Shown: positions 41,560 through 52,667, counted from the stretch's first letter. The stretch: 64,000 bases of DNA from Nigrospora sphaerica (GCA_018287875.1 JAGVVL010000022.1:3906001-3970000); one strand, 5' to 3'. Notes: generated by a model not told the origin, from the letters alone. Program-made: numbers and translations.

Positions 41560-44500
41560 AAGCGCCCACATGCCGGCTTTCTCTTTCGCATTCTTCTCGC
41601 CTCTCGTCTCGGTCCGTCGGAGTCGCCCGGACCGTGGAGGGAAGTACCCAGGCCCACAAGAGCTCGGAACACACATTACCGTCAGCCTCTTCTCGCTTTT
41701 TGCCTCCTGATCCAGGCTCGCCATATTTGCGCAGCTTGGGTTCTCTTCTCCGTCGCGGACCACTCTATGGCAACAGTTCTGCAGGATGGAGAAAGCGCGG
41801 AAAGCGACGAGGGGGGCCCGACGGGCATCATGTTTGCGATCGTGCAGGAGTCCCGACACCATCGAGAGGACTACGAACCCGCGATCCCCGTATGGCAGTT
41901 GAACATGGCCCTGCTGCTACTGCTGCTGCTGCACTCATGTACTTCCGGCTCGGAGCTATTTCTCTTTCCTCTGACGCCCCCCAATCTCGCTGGTCCTACC
42001 CACCCGCTGGGGTGGGAGGGTCCTGAACCAGTCGACTTTGCCCAGCGGACCTGTTGCCTGCCACCACCGGCGTCACTGTCGGCGTATAAGCATCAGCATG
42101 CGACGGCGCTGTGTGGGGCCTTGCTTGGCCTGGCTTTGGACCACGAGGGATCCGATTCGGGCCCCTTGGTTAGGATCCCACGACATCGCAGGAACCAGCA
42201 GATCGAGCATCGCAGCCCAGTACTGGTCGGCGGTTTGCAGAAAAGCCACCGATCGTTGATTGGGTGACTCTAGTGGCCACTTTGGTAAGATGTCGCGCCA
42301 CGAGGAGCCCCAAGCCTGCTCCCACCGATGGAACCTGCGGTGCTGGAGAGGGGCTCTTCTTTGCGCCGGCCTCCTACAACACCATGGACAACCCGGGCGA
42401 GATACAAGCTGCGCCGTTCCCTCTTCGGTTTATCGAAGCGTGTCGAAGGAATATCCTTTAATTCGGTCGGTGGCTTCTTCGCCTTGCTTCACAAGGAAGA
42501 CGCCCAGCGTGGAACCACTGCGACCTGAAATATTAAGATAGCCCTGCTTCCGGTATATACGGGACTGATCTTTGCAACTCACTTTCATAAATGCGGTGAT
42601 GAAATCGTCTTATGAATCGTAGTTGCTGATTCTGTGTCGGCTCGTGTCTCTCGGGGGACTTGACTTATTCGACGTGACGCCATCACAAGTCGTGAGCCCT
42701 CATGGACCGGCGGGAACATTTAGGTTCCTTTGATCATGTAAGGCGTGGCTGATGGCGACATAGACACCGCGGTTAGCATGCAGTTTCCTCACCAAGTCTT
42801 GACTTGAAAGATGGTCGAATTTTGGCACCCGCAGCCCCCCGTCCAGACGGAAGAGTCTCTGACACCCGACGGACCCCGTGACATACGACACCATCGTGGT
42901 CGGCGCAGGCACGGCGGGCGACCTACCGCATCGCAACACACAACCATCAGGCGGCCGCTTTGCCACCCTCGCGGGCCGTGACAACACTGGCGGCGCGTTC
43001 CATGATTGCGGCGTCCGCGGCGGCTCCCGCATGGTAATATACGGGGTCGCCGGACTCCCGTGGCCGCACGACGCCCGTGTTTGCCGGCGGCCGTCTTCTG
43101 CCGACCGCGGACACGCTTGTAGCGGCGCCGGCCCCCGCGCCTCGGGGAAACCGCGCCCACGCTCGCCCGCGAGGCCCCGGTCCGCCTGCCCCGGCGTGAT
43201 GGGAAGGGGTTGCGGCGTCGGCAGACTCGTGGAGAGGGCGAGAAACTGTGGAATCGGTCCGTCGGCAGGTCTCAGCTGGTGTGGATCCCGTCGTGCAGGC
43301 CACGGCCGCGGTTCCCGGCGTGATTCCGATAGTGAGGGGACGAGTTGCGCGGCCGCCATTGGAAGAAGTGCGGTGTGCTCCGTAAATGTGCATTGAAAGT
43401 AGAGACTTGGCGTGGTTTTTGCCGCGTACGGCGTTGCAAAGAGTGACAGTGGTGGTGACACGACCGTCCCACTGTCTCCGTCGTTGCTTCTTTTGACCCT
43501 TAAATCACGACCGGCCGGGAAGAGCTGGAGGCATACCTCAAGGGTTGCCTGGCGGAGTAGGGGCTGGCTTACCGACTCGGCAGACACATTGCCGTCGCGT
43601 AAAAAGTCGAAGAGGGTTGGTTCACTTTGGTCGTACTTGATGTAAGATGACCAAGTTCGGTCAAGTTCGGCAGAAGTACACAGCGTTAGGGGCGGAGGAG
43701 GGCCTGCGGGAAATGCGGGATATGCAAGGGTTGGTGGCTTTCCTGCAGCGTCTTGCAGAAAATCGGCACCGTTCCCGCCGATCTCAACCGAACCAGCTGC
43801 TACATCGCTCTACCGTGCATGGCAGACACGGCCGGGCCCGCACATCCTACCAGTCCTCTTCCAATTACGACGACTATTTTGCTCGACTCCAATGCGTTCA
43901 CACCATTAACGTCGGCCGTTCATACCTTCAATGTCACTTCGGTCCCCGCGGCAAAGCGACCCCGCGCCGGGGCGATCGGGGGAGGGTCTCAATCCTAGCG
44001 CGTAAATCTGGGAGCCACTTAACCACTCCCCTCTCAGGGACCCTCTCCGCCCCTCCCCCCCTCCCGGGGCTCCGCCGAGATTGTCCAAGCCGGTAATACT
44101 TGATGCTAGTTCTCGGCCTGTCGCAGGCCCTCGTTTGCAGCGCAGTGATTTGGGGACCCCAGCTGCACGCGTAAGCTTAGGTGAGCCCAGATGTCGTTTC
44201 TTCAACCGGTGATATATCTTCTTCTCATCGCCCAGTCTCGCACGGGTAGCAGTTTGCCTTCGTCTCTTGTCGTGAGCACGCTGGAACTGCGACCTATTGG
44301 ATTTTGTTGTGGGCTGTCTTTCCGCGTTTGGCAGGTTAGCAAGCTCTTCTCCCCTTTCTGTCCATCTCTTCTTCCCGCGCAGCAAGACTCAACTCAGCAG
44401 CCTACTTTCGTCTTTTGTTGAAACAGCAGTGCCAAGGCTGACTCTCCTCCGTTCAGGGTTGAAACCAAGCAACGCCTGGCTTGCATCCCACAGACGCCAC

Positions 44501-44639
44501 CCGAGGCTTGATTCCGGCGCCGACGGCTATCAATCAGGAACCCGCAACCCAAACGACACGCCGGCGGCATCCAAGGACGCCGGTGGCAGCGGGAAGTTTA
44601 AAAAGTACTCTCTCGTCAGCTCTCTGCAGCATCGCGGCT
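41560..44639. other. intergenic region with degenerate coding traces
   Basis: About 3.1 kb between two plus-strand genes. No intact gene is supported. It contains a short FAD-binding-like trace (42878-43060) and an antisense protein-like frame (about 42090-42350), both listed separately. The right end is the promoter of the long-chain alcohol oxidase gene. Confidence 0.5.
42878..43060 (+). pseudogene. FAD-binding fragment, degenerate
   Basis: The frame opens with TYDTIVVGAGTAGD, a good beta-alpha-beta dinucleotide-binding start, and a little later has GRDNTGGAFHDCG, resembling the ARDRVGGRTFHD-type signature that follows it in flavin amine oxidases. The connecting helix is disrupted and the rest of the frame is Arg/Pro-rich and unlike any enzyme. 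I read it as the remnant of a flavoenzyme gene; a chance match is possible. Confidence 0.35.
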
Positions 44640-47098
44640 ATGCAGGACGCGACAAGCCCTGGGGTGTTGGGGCACGTTGCTCTCGCCATCGCCAAGGCGC
44701 CTCCATCGACTTTCTTCACAGACACGCAATGGCGGGCACTGTTCGCCATCACTGACACAATCATCCCATCTGTTGTCCCTGGCCCGGGCACGGCAGGCAG
44801 CCTCAGAGAACACCAAATATCTCAAGATGAGTACGATGCGTACTTCGAGCGGATTAGCGGGCGCATGGTGAAGCCACCAAGTCGCAAAGCTTTCGAGGCC
44901 TACATGGCCGAACGGCCCTCAGACATTCCGGCCTTCCGAGATCATGTCACAAGAGTTATCTCATCGTTACAGCCCGGCCAACGGGCTCAGTTGGGGACTA
45001 TCTTATGGCTTCTCAGGTGAGAATGGCCGGGCGGAATTCGACCGCGCTTAATCACTGACACAGTGCTTAGCACCTCGTACGGCAGTTACCCACTAACGGG
45101 CTACTTCAAGCCCATATATGACCTTCCGGTCGACGTCCGAGAGGCAATCTTGCACTCGTGGGACAATTCGTGGCTGGCGACATTCAAGGGGCTGGCGAAA
45201 TCCATGTACACTCTGAGCCGCAAAACATGGCCGCAGACCAGCCCGCTGTTCCTCCAGCTGAGCGGCTACGACGACCTGCCCGAGAACTATAAAGCGGGCC
45301 CACCGGCCGAGTATAGCTTCAAGCAGTTCCCCCGCGGAGATGATATTATCGAGCTCGAGACGGACGTCGTCATCGTGGGCTCGGGTTGCGGCGGGGGCGT
45401 GTGCGCCAAGGTGCTGGCCGAGGCCGGGCACCGCGTCGTCGTCGTGGACAAGGGCTACTACTTCCCGCCGGCGCAGCTGCCGATGCGGTCCGACGTGGCC
45501 GAGACGAAGCTCTTCGAGAACGGCGGCGCCATCTCGTCCGTCGACGGCTCCATCGGCGTGCTCACGGGCAGTTGCTGGGGCGGCGGCGGCACCGTTAACT
45601 GGGGCGTCAGCCTGCAGACGCCCGAGTATGTGCGGCGGGACTGGGCGCAGAAGCGCGGCCTCGGCTTCTTCGGCACCGACGCCTTCCAGCAGAGCCTCGA
45701 CCGCGTCTGCGACTTCATGGGCGTCTCGGACGCCCACGTACGCCAGAGCCATCGCGGCCAGGTCCTGCTGGACGGCGCCCGCAAGCTCGGCTGGGCCGCC
45801 AAGGTCACACCGCATAACTCGGGCGGCAAAGACCACCACTGCGGCCACTGTCACCTGGGCTGCGGCTCGGGCCAGAAGCAGGGACCCGCCGTCAGTTGGC
45901 TGCCCGCCGCCGCGCGTGCCGGCGCCGAGTTTGTCGAGGGCTTCGAGGTCGACCGTATAGATTTCGACGATTTTGCAAGTGGGAAGAAAGCCGCCGGCGT
46001 CACGGGTACCTGGTTTTCAAGAGACGCGAATGGCGGCACCAGCGGCCCGCTGTCCGAGCGGTACACCCGCAAGGTGGTCGTCAAGGCCAAGCGCGTCATA
46101 GTCTCGGGTGGTACCGTGCTGAGCCCTATTCTGCTCAAGAAGAGCGGCCTCGCGGTACGTAGGCTTTCGGTGTCCCACTACCTTGCTTGCGATCTTCTCG
46201 CCGCTGACTCTTTAACACAGAACCCTCAAATCGGCCGGAACCTCTATCTTCATCCTGTGAATACTATCGGAGCCTACTGGGAGGAAGACACCAATCCCAT
46301 GGAAGGTATTCGAGCCACCTCCCACCCATTGACCACCCGCTAACCCATAGAAGGATGTGCCATTAGCAGCGTTTGCACCGAGTTCGAGAACCTGGACGGC
46401 GAGGGTCACGGGGTGGCACTGGAGACCGTAGCCATGGTGGTAAGCTTACCCCCAAAAGTGCTTCTGCCTACCTCGCTCACACGAACTGACCTCCCCGACA
46501 GCCGTATTTGGTATACGCACACACAACGGCACGCAGCGGTCTGGACTTCAAGCTGTCGGCGTTACGGTATCGTAACCTGAACATGTTCATCAGCATCACC
46601 AAGGACCGGGACACGGGGCGGGTGTACCCGGACGCGCAGACGGGGCGGCCCGTCATCGAGTACACGCCGAGCGCCTTCGACCGGGCGCACACGCTGGAGG
46701 GGCTGGTGGCGCTGGCGCGCATCTGCTACGCGACGGGCGCGGCCGAGATCCAGCCGTCGGCGACGGGGGCGGAGCCGTGGGTGCGGACGGGCGACGCCGA
46801 GGCCGACGCCGCCGCCTTCGACGGCTTCCTGGCGCACCTGCGCGCCCTCGGCAACCCGCCCACCAGTCTCTGGGGCTGCGCCCACCAGATGGGCTCGTGC
46901 CGCATGAGCCGGAGCGAGGACGAGGGCGTCGTCGACCCCCGCGGCCGCGTCTGGGGCGTGCGCGGCCTCTACGTCGCCGACGCCAGCGTCCTGCCCTCGG
47001 CCACCGGCGTCAACCCCATGATCACCACCATGGCCACGGCCGACTGGATCGCCCACGCCGTCGTGGCGGATATGAAGGCCGTCAAGGGGCAGGCGTAG
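44640..47098 (+). CDS. long-chain alcohol oxidase (GMC oxidoreductase, FAO type)
   Basis: Oxidises long-chain fatty alcohols to aldehydes with H2O2 release, usually in the peroxisome or microsomal membrane. Five exons: 44640-45016, 45071-46154, 46221-46305, 46351-46439 and 46502-47098; total 743 aa, normal for the family. The second exon must start after the TAG acceptor at 45070 because the nearer CAG at 45063 would bring an in-frame stop; this gives WLLSTSYGSYPLTGYF. The N-terminal domain (FTDTQWRALFAITDTIIPSV) is the FAO-specific extension. The FAD motif VVIVGSGCGGGVCAKVLAEAG is at about residue 227-247, then the GMC signature LTGSCWGGGGTVNWG and the Cys-rich HHCGHCHLGCGSGQKQG. The C-terminal domain has HQMGSCRMS near residue 672, GLYVADASVLPSATGVNPM and a final amphipathic tail. 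Short introns of 45-66 bp have consensus borders. Confidence 0.93.
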
Positions 47099-47940
47099 CA
47101 TGGCGATGGGATTCACCGGGGCGTTAAGTGACGACAATACCATCCGTTCGATCTTGGGTTCGGCGCTTCGTAGTGATTTCGAGAAAGCGCATCGAGTTTA
47201 TCTAGCCGAAGAGTTACTTGTAAATCAAACTGGATTCCACTTCCTCTACTTCGAATCTACGGCGCTTTCCTTCGCTTGTGGCGCCATATCTGCAAACCGA
47301 GGTTAATGGACATCTTTAACAGCCGAAGTTCGAGACTGATATGCAGGACAGCTTTTCCACTGTTCACGGGTGGACTTCTCGAGTCAGCCAGTCAGGTTCA
47401 AATTGCTACAACAGACAAAGGCCTTGAGGATTCAGCAAGGGAGCACATGAAAACACGCGGGCCTAGTGGGCTGGAACAAAAGACACTACACGACCCCATC
47501 CCTTGCACATCGTTCTCCCCTGAGAAGAAATAAAGAAGGCCACGGATCGTGAGAAGAAGGGATGTTCGCCTAGACCCGCATTCCCCTCGCTATCCTCAAC
47601 GCGCCGAAGAGCAAGAGCCCCTGTACGATAAAGGCAAGAGTTGAGCGCCCATGCCCTGTCCTACAATGTACAATGCCCGTCGTGAAACTGCATGATTCCA
47701 CGTCGCTTTCCTCTTTTTGGCAGTTTAGAAGTGAGTCGGATAAAATCTTCGATTAGGTCCGTAGTTGGCAACTATCTGTCTGGGATGAAATAGCAATCCA
47801 AGCATCACTGCCCTCCACAAGCAACCTGAGCTGAGCAGTTGCAGCGCCACCACGAACCGTCGAACACGAAGAGCGGCTTGGAACGGTTGTATCAAACACA
47901 CCGTCGGCGGTTCTCGTAAACAAGGGGTTCTTGCCCAGTG
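47099..47940. other. intergenic, 3' of the alcohol oxidase gene
   Basis: About 840 bp with no supported gene; should hold the 3' UTR of the alcohol oxidase gene and the promoter of the orphan ORF. Confidence 0.55.
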
Positions 47941-48741
47941 ATGGCAGCAGTCATAGCGTCGTGGGCACTTGGCAATCCGCTCCCGGAGTTCCGCGACCCG
48001 TGCAAGAACGAGGTAGAGGATCAACTCTACCGCGATGCGCTACATTGCGAGTACCGGCGCTTCGGGTCGGGCACGCTGCAGGACCCGTGCATCGTGTGGT
48101 TCCGGCAGTACGAGCGGGAGCGGGGGTGCCGGTGGGTGCGGCTGCACCACGCCGTCGTGGCGGCCGTGGCCAAGCACCTGCCGATGCGCTACGTCTGGAT
48201 CTGCGCGGCGGCGCACGACGACGAGTTCCTGTGGACCGAGGCCGGCGCCCGCGTCCCCGCCGAGTGGCACGCCGACGGCTCCTTCAAGAAGTTCGCCACC
48301 CGCAAGACCGACCACCACGTCACCTTCCGCCTCGGCGGCGGCCCCTACCGGTGCCGCTTCGCCGCCCACGCCTACGTCGCCGCCGACGACCAAAAGACGC
48401 CAGTGGGCTTCCTCGCGGGGAAGGACCGCCTCGTGCCCCGCGACGGCGCCCCGCCCGTCGACATCTGGCCCTGGACCGGCAGCGCCGGCTTCCGCCGCAC
48501 CCTGAAGCGCTACCAGCCCGACTTGGCCTACCCGAGCTACTACCGTCCGCACTCGCGCGCTTCCCGCCACAGCACCGACTCCTTCTGCGGCGCGTACATG
48601 CCCGAGCTTTGCGGGGTCTGCCACCGGGTCCTCCGGGACGGGACCGGTCCCCCTCGGCCCACCGAAGTTGTGCCGCCGTGGCGGCAGCCCAACTCTCAGG
48701 GTAAGCTGACCCTCGAGACGCGTTTGCGGATCCAGCTCTAG
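47941..48741 (+). CDS. hypothetical protein, orphan
   Basis: A single open frame of 266 aa from ATG at 47941 (MAAVIASWALGNPLPEF). Third positions are strongly G/C from about residue 40 to 200, as in the confirmed genes of the window, which argues for coding. Visible traits: no signal peptide or membrane segment; a Trp/His/Arg-rich middle (CRWVRLHHAVVAAVAKHL; RYVWICAAAHDDEFLW; HHVTFRLGGG); a C-terminal CGVCHRVL pair after SFCGAYMPELCG. I recognise no family. It sits between the alcohol oxidase gene and a transposon relic. A long frame on the opposite strand overlaps it completely, but lacks protein-like character. Confidence 0.5.
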   Translation: MAAVIASWALGNPLPEFRDPCKNEVEDQLYRDALHCEYRRFGSGTLQDPCIVWFRQYERERGCRWVRLHHAVVAAVAKHLPMRYVWICAAAHDDEFLWTEAGARVPAEWHADGSFKKFATRKTDHHVTFRLGGGPYRCRFAAHAYVAADDQKTPVGFLAGKDRLVPRDGAPPVDIWPWTGSAGFRRTLKRYQPDLAYPSYYRPHSRASRHSTDSFCGAYMPELCGVCHRVLRDGTGPPRPTEVVPPWRQPNSQGKLTLETRLRIQL

Positions 48742-49555
48742 GATTACGCCTATGTTGCGTACAGGGCGAGGTACAACCAGCTCGCCGCCGAAGTCTGGCC
48801 TCCAGAGGCGGATACTGCCGCTCTGTGGCGCATGCAACGGAGGCTCGAGATGCTTAAAATGGGCATTGCGGAGGAACAGCACTTGGGAGGCAAATCCATT
48901 GCCAGGTGAGTCTAGCATGAATGAGCACTGGGTGAGCGTAGACAAAGATATATTTAGTATAGACCCGTGTTAGAAACCCCAGGCACCCAGTAGCACCAAA
49001 CTGAAAATTGTTCCTTGCCACAAGACACGGCCCATGTGAGTGAACAATGACATGTCTGAGAACGGCTGAGGATTTTGCCGGTGGCAGTGGTGTACATAAT
49101 ATGAGTTAGGTTATACGAAGCAGTCGAGGCTGTGTATACACCGTTCAGTTCTCTTTATGATGAAAAGGATATGATAGGAAGGAGGAGCTGGGATCAAATA
49201 TTCAGAGGGCTATGAAAGAGAAAGACATCATCTTCTGTTGCCTTTTTTCATCCTCATTCGCAAACAGAACAAGATACAGAAGATTTGCTTTCTTCCATAC
49301 TACTGCTTGCAAGTATTTCCATCGGCCCTTCCAACATATAACGCACAAAGAAGGGGCGTATTTCACTACAGTCTTTCTCCGCCGAGCGGCCGCAGGAGCC
49401 GCTGCGCTCACCTCGCCCGCGCTGCTGGTCACAGCTTAGCCCATCTCAGGAAGTTTCCTGCCACGAAGCAAAGCGAAAATATTACTGCATATACCCAACG
49501 TCGTTGCGTGCCCGTCGATTATATGTATAACGACCGGGTTAGAACGGATGAGAAA
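48742..49555. other. intergenic, left flank of transposon
   Basis: About 810 bp, AT-richer than the coding DNA to the left. No gene is supported. Confidence 0.55.
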
Positions 49556-49557
49556 TA

Positions 49558-49592
49558 AGTTCGAGGACCCCCATTTCGGCCCCCCAAAAACA
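49558..49592 (+). repeat. left terminal inverted repeat of the transposon
   Basis: Starts AGTTCGAGGACCCCCATT immediately after the TA. It pairs with the right end at 51350-51402. Confidence 0.9.
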
Positions 49593-49735
49593 TCACGCTT
49601 AAAACCAACCCTATCAATAGAACTTCAGATGCAGCCTCAATTAATAACAACTCTAATACAAGAACCAGCCTCACTTAGGCTTTCGCTATCGCTCTCTTCA
49701 TATAGTTTACTTTCAGCCTCCCCGACCGCTAATTA

Positions 49736-51260
49736 AGCTCGGTGGATGTCTTCGATGTTCGCGAACTTCGAATTAGGGCTTAAATCTACCTTCTTCCTCT
49801 TCCTTGGTTTAATAGTCTCAATCCTAGCTTCGAGAGCCTGAATCTGCCTTTGAGCAGTAGCTAATTGGACATTCTTCTCATTAAAGGCCTTTTGAATCTT
49901 CCGGAATAGTAGCCGTTGTGTGGTTGAGTGTTCCGCTAGTTGGTTCGAAAGCTGTACTTGGTCTTTAAAGTCCGACGTCTTCTTTGGAGTCGACCAAACC
50001 ACTATAGAAGTATGGGATCTCTTTAGAGGTGTTAAGAAGACTTTATTCGAGTAGTTTTGCTTCGATTTTGTCGTATCGGGTGTTATTTAGTGTGCATTTT
50101 AAACCAAATTCCGGCTTAGAAGCGGGTTAGCCATACTCACTAGCCAGAGACTGGCTGCTTTCTACCTATTCCGGATATTCTGGCCAGTAAGCCCAGCTAA
50201 ACGAGCGTTTTAATAGCAGGTAAGGAAATTTCGCTTGCAAACTACCGTTAAGTCCGTTAGCTAAGTTAGAAACCCGAGCTCTTTCCGGTATGCCGATTTC
50301 AAAGCGCTGAAAACAGCTAAATCGAGAGGTTAAAGAACGTGAGAGGTATAAGGGGGCCAAAAAAGAAGATAGATCCGGTGGGAAAAGCATTGGAATATGA
50401 AATCAGTTGTTGTATGGCTTCCATAGCCGTCTATAACGAGTAGGCGGTACTCGGAAGGGTCCCTAAGAACGGTATTCGGGATAAAGACCTTCTTGAGCCA
50501 CTCGAGCGCTGTTCGGTCTATAACCCATCTGTTTTCGGTTGCAGTGAACTGCCAGCCTCTAAATGGGCTTAGATCGAGCGGGAACCATTGCTGTTGAACC
50601 GTCTTGCCCTTAAAAATGACTAATAGGGGCAGGACGCGGCCTTAAGCAGAGATGCATTCTATAAAGGAGGTCCAAGCACAAGAACCAGGCTGTTTCTTTC
50701 AGAATAAGCGTTTTTCGGTACCTCCTAGTACTAGACCGTTCGATCCAGCACCTTTTAAGAGTCCTGCTTTATCCATGTTGTAGCGGTTAGCCGGCTTTAC
50801 CCTCTGGATCTCCGGTAGCTGAAGATATCGGAACCATAGGCGAATTACCTCGACTAAGGCGCTATTAACACGCTGCGAGTCGATAGATCGGCTCTTCTGG
50901 ACCTGTACAGCTGGGTTCCTGCGTAGGAAGGCCTGCAGCCACCTCTTTCCGAGTGGCTCGCTGTCGCCTTAAGCCCGAAGGATACATTCGGCGAACTCCT
51001 TCACTTGGGCATGGGAAGGTGGAAGCCCTAAAGCAGCTTAGGTCAGGATCCAATTCGTAAGTAACTCTTCCTAGACCGGTCTGAGCCTCTGTTAGTCTGC
51101 AAAGGCTTCGGGCCTAGGTTGATGGCCTTTAATTCGGCTTTGTAGTATTAACTTCGGTATACCGTAATCTCGAGAGGTCTGCTTGATTCCACCACCAGCT
51201 GCAATAGTAGTCAGGGCTTGTTAAAGCTCGGCTTCTGAATACTGCTTTATAATAAGAAAC
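49736..51260 (-). pseudogene. pogo/Fot1-type transposase, broken
   Basis: The DDE transposase of the element. The readable frame carries RSIDSQRVNSALVEVIRLW, NRYNMDKAGLL (first catalytic Asp) and WFPLDLSPFRGWQF, LLVIDGYGSH (second catalytic Asp). The Glu that normally follows the first Asp in NMDE is Lys, consistent with a G-to-A change. Two TAA stops occur in the N-terminal third and further stops and frame changes occur downstream between GYGSH and the C-terminal coiled coil, so no active protein can be made. Confidence 0.85.
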
Positions 51261-51349
51261 TTAATGTAGATATTGAATTTGAGATAAATTGAAGCAAGTT
51301 TGTTGAAGTAAAAATAAAAAGAAGTCGAGGGGCTGGAAATTCGGTGGCT

Positions 51350-51402
51350 GGTTTTTGGGGGGCCGAAATGTAGGGGGGGGCCGAAATGGGGGTCCTCGAA
51401 CT
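51350..51402 (-). repeat. right terminal inverted repeat of the transposon
   Basis: Reverse complement of the left end, but longer because the CATTTCGGCCCCCC segment occurs twice here and only once on the left. Confidence 0.88.
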
Positions 51403-51404
51403 TA

Positions 51405-52075
51405 CTCATTCCACCGCTGCAATGGTCCTCTAGTTGCCCCGACTATTTGGCATGGTTTCCAGAAGTTGCCCAGCGCGTGTGGCATGCGCATGAAAATGAA
51501 GAACGGGGGCAACTGCTACGCCACAGTCGAGTGCCAGAAAGATGGAAAGAAGCTCTATAGGAAGGAGAGGAGGCTCGAGTACAGATGTAGAAGCGGAAAG
51601 ATTTCGAGGTTCTTAGTCCAAAGAAGTCTATCACCCCAATTTTTGATTGCATATCGAACATTGTATAGCTTGGTAGTCTCGTTTGTTTTTCTATCATGTG
51701 GATTGCCCTTACACGACAAGAAATACGAGCTGTTTGGTTTACTGACCACACGTTTCTGGGGCGTACGATTTTCTTAAACTAGCCCGCCCGGACACCATCA
51801 CAAATTGAGAGATCCAGGGCAAAAGATGACCAGGGCGCGATTTCTCGCCCGTTCATCATATTTCCCTGTGTTTGGTGGCTCTCGCCGGACTTTTCCTTTT
51901 GCTATAGGAGTTTGGCCTCCCTAGATGTTGCGTAATGTTGGCGTGAGGACGCAAACTTTCAGAAGGTGTCTTTGCTTCTTTAGAGGGTAAGATTATGTGC
52001 ATAATTACACCCCCCATCCCGGACGGGCTCGGCGCGCGGGGTTTTGCTTAACTCAAACCTAGCATTCCTGTCCTC
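51405..52075. other. intergenic, right flank of transposon
   Basis: About 670 bp. No gene is supported; it should contain the 3' UTR of the Med11 gene. Confidence 0.55.
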
Positions 52076-52667
52076 TCAGGAGCTCATTAGCGTATCTTCC
52101 CCCCCAGGGTCCTGGCTGCTTCCGTCCTTGACCATGGTGGCCATGTAGTCGTGCACCTGGTCCCAGATGTGGGCCTCCATGGCGCGCTCGACTTGCTCGG
52201 TGCGGCTGTTGAGCCAGCCGACGTCGAAGCCAGCCACTTTGCCGTGGCCGTCGGGCTTCAGCGTCTTGGACTTCTGGTCGCCGTCGCCGTCCTGGTCGGG
52301 TAAACTGATGATGCCGGCCTCGTCGAGGCCCATGATCTGGCGCTTCATGCGGACGTCGACGGACCGCAGCGTCTTGACAAACTGGTTCATCGCGTCCTGG
52401 AAGGTCTGAAGGCCTTCCGTCGCATCAGGGCTGGCGGCCGCGGCATCGTGGTCCCGTGTCTGCTCCTTGCCCAAGCTTTGCAAAGCCGTGGCGACCGACC
52501 GAAGCAGGCTGGTGGTATCCTGGCCGAAGTGTCAATAGGCTGCTGCGGATCCAATCGAGTGGCTCGCGGAGACTGACTCGATCGATGTCGATGAGTTGCT
52601 GGATGCGCTCCTTCTTGGTGAATGGCACAAAGTCGGCCTGCTCCCCATTCTCCTGTGATGCACTCAT
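52076..52667 (-). CDS. med11: Mediator complex subunit 11
   Basis: Head-module subunit of Mediator, which links activators to RNA polymerase II and TFIIH. Two exons, 52667-52578 and 52519-52076, giving 177 aa. The 58-bp intron has a GTCAGT donor and a CAG acceptor; the join gives KKERIQQLIDIDR-DTTSLLRSVATALQSLG, matching the Med11 N-terminal helix pattern (FTxxERIQQLxxIDxDIxxLLxxAxxALxxL). A second helical region, AMNQFVKTLRSVDVRMKRQIMGLDEAGII, is the other family signature. The C-terminal extension (from about residue 105) is charged and fungus-specific. The start codon gives MSASQENGEQADFVPFTKK. It is divergent from the TAF5 gene, with about 1.16 kb between the two start codons. Confidence 0.85.

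Larger units (their letters stand above)
49556..51404 (-). mobile_element. pogo/Fot1-like DNA transposon, inactivated
   Basis: A Tc1/mariner-superfamily element of 1845 bp (49558-51402) between TA dinucleotides at 49556-49557 and 51403-51404, the expected target-site duplication. The ends are terminal inverted repeats starting AGTTCGAGGACCCCCATT and continuing through CGGCCCCCCAAAAAC. The transposase lies on the minus strand: YSEAELQQALTT-like N-terminus near 51240, a DNA-binding region (KRWLQAFLRRNPAVQ), the catalytic region with YNMDKAG and later YRLLVIDGYGSHTTT, and a C-terminal coiled coil ending SPNSKFANIEDIHRA, typical of Fot1/pogo elements. In-frame TAA codons at 50969-50971 and 51038-51040 stand where Gln (CAA) is expected. 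The length is close to that of Fot1 (about 1.9 kb). Confidence 0.9.

Noticed and set aside
45064..45070. Using the CAG at 45061-45063 as acceptor for exon 2 of the alcohol oxidase
   Set aside because: It would place TAG in frame two codons later; the TAG acceptor at 45068-45070 keeps the frame and the family sequence.
28554..47098. Secondary-metabolite biosynthetic cluster
   Set aside because: Oxidoreductases and a hydrolase are present but there is no backbone enzyme, transporter or pathway regulator, and the genes differ in strand and spacing.
48040..48945. Minus-strand 301-residue frame opposite the orphan ORF
   Set aside because: It is longer than the plus-strand ORF but is Val/Gly/Ala/Arg-rich, typical of the antisense of GC3-rich coding DNA.
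51355..51777. Plus-strand 140-residue open frame at the transposon edge
   Set aside because: It begins inside the terminal inverted repeat and continues into flanking DNA; no domain and no plausible promoter.
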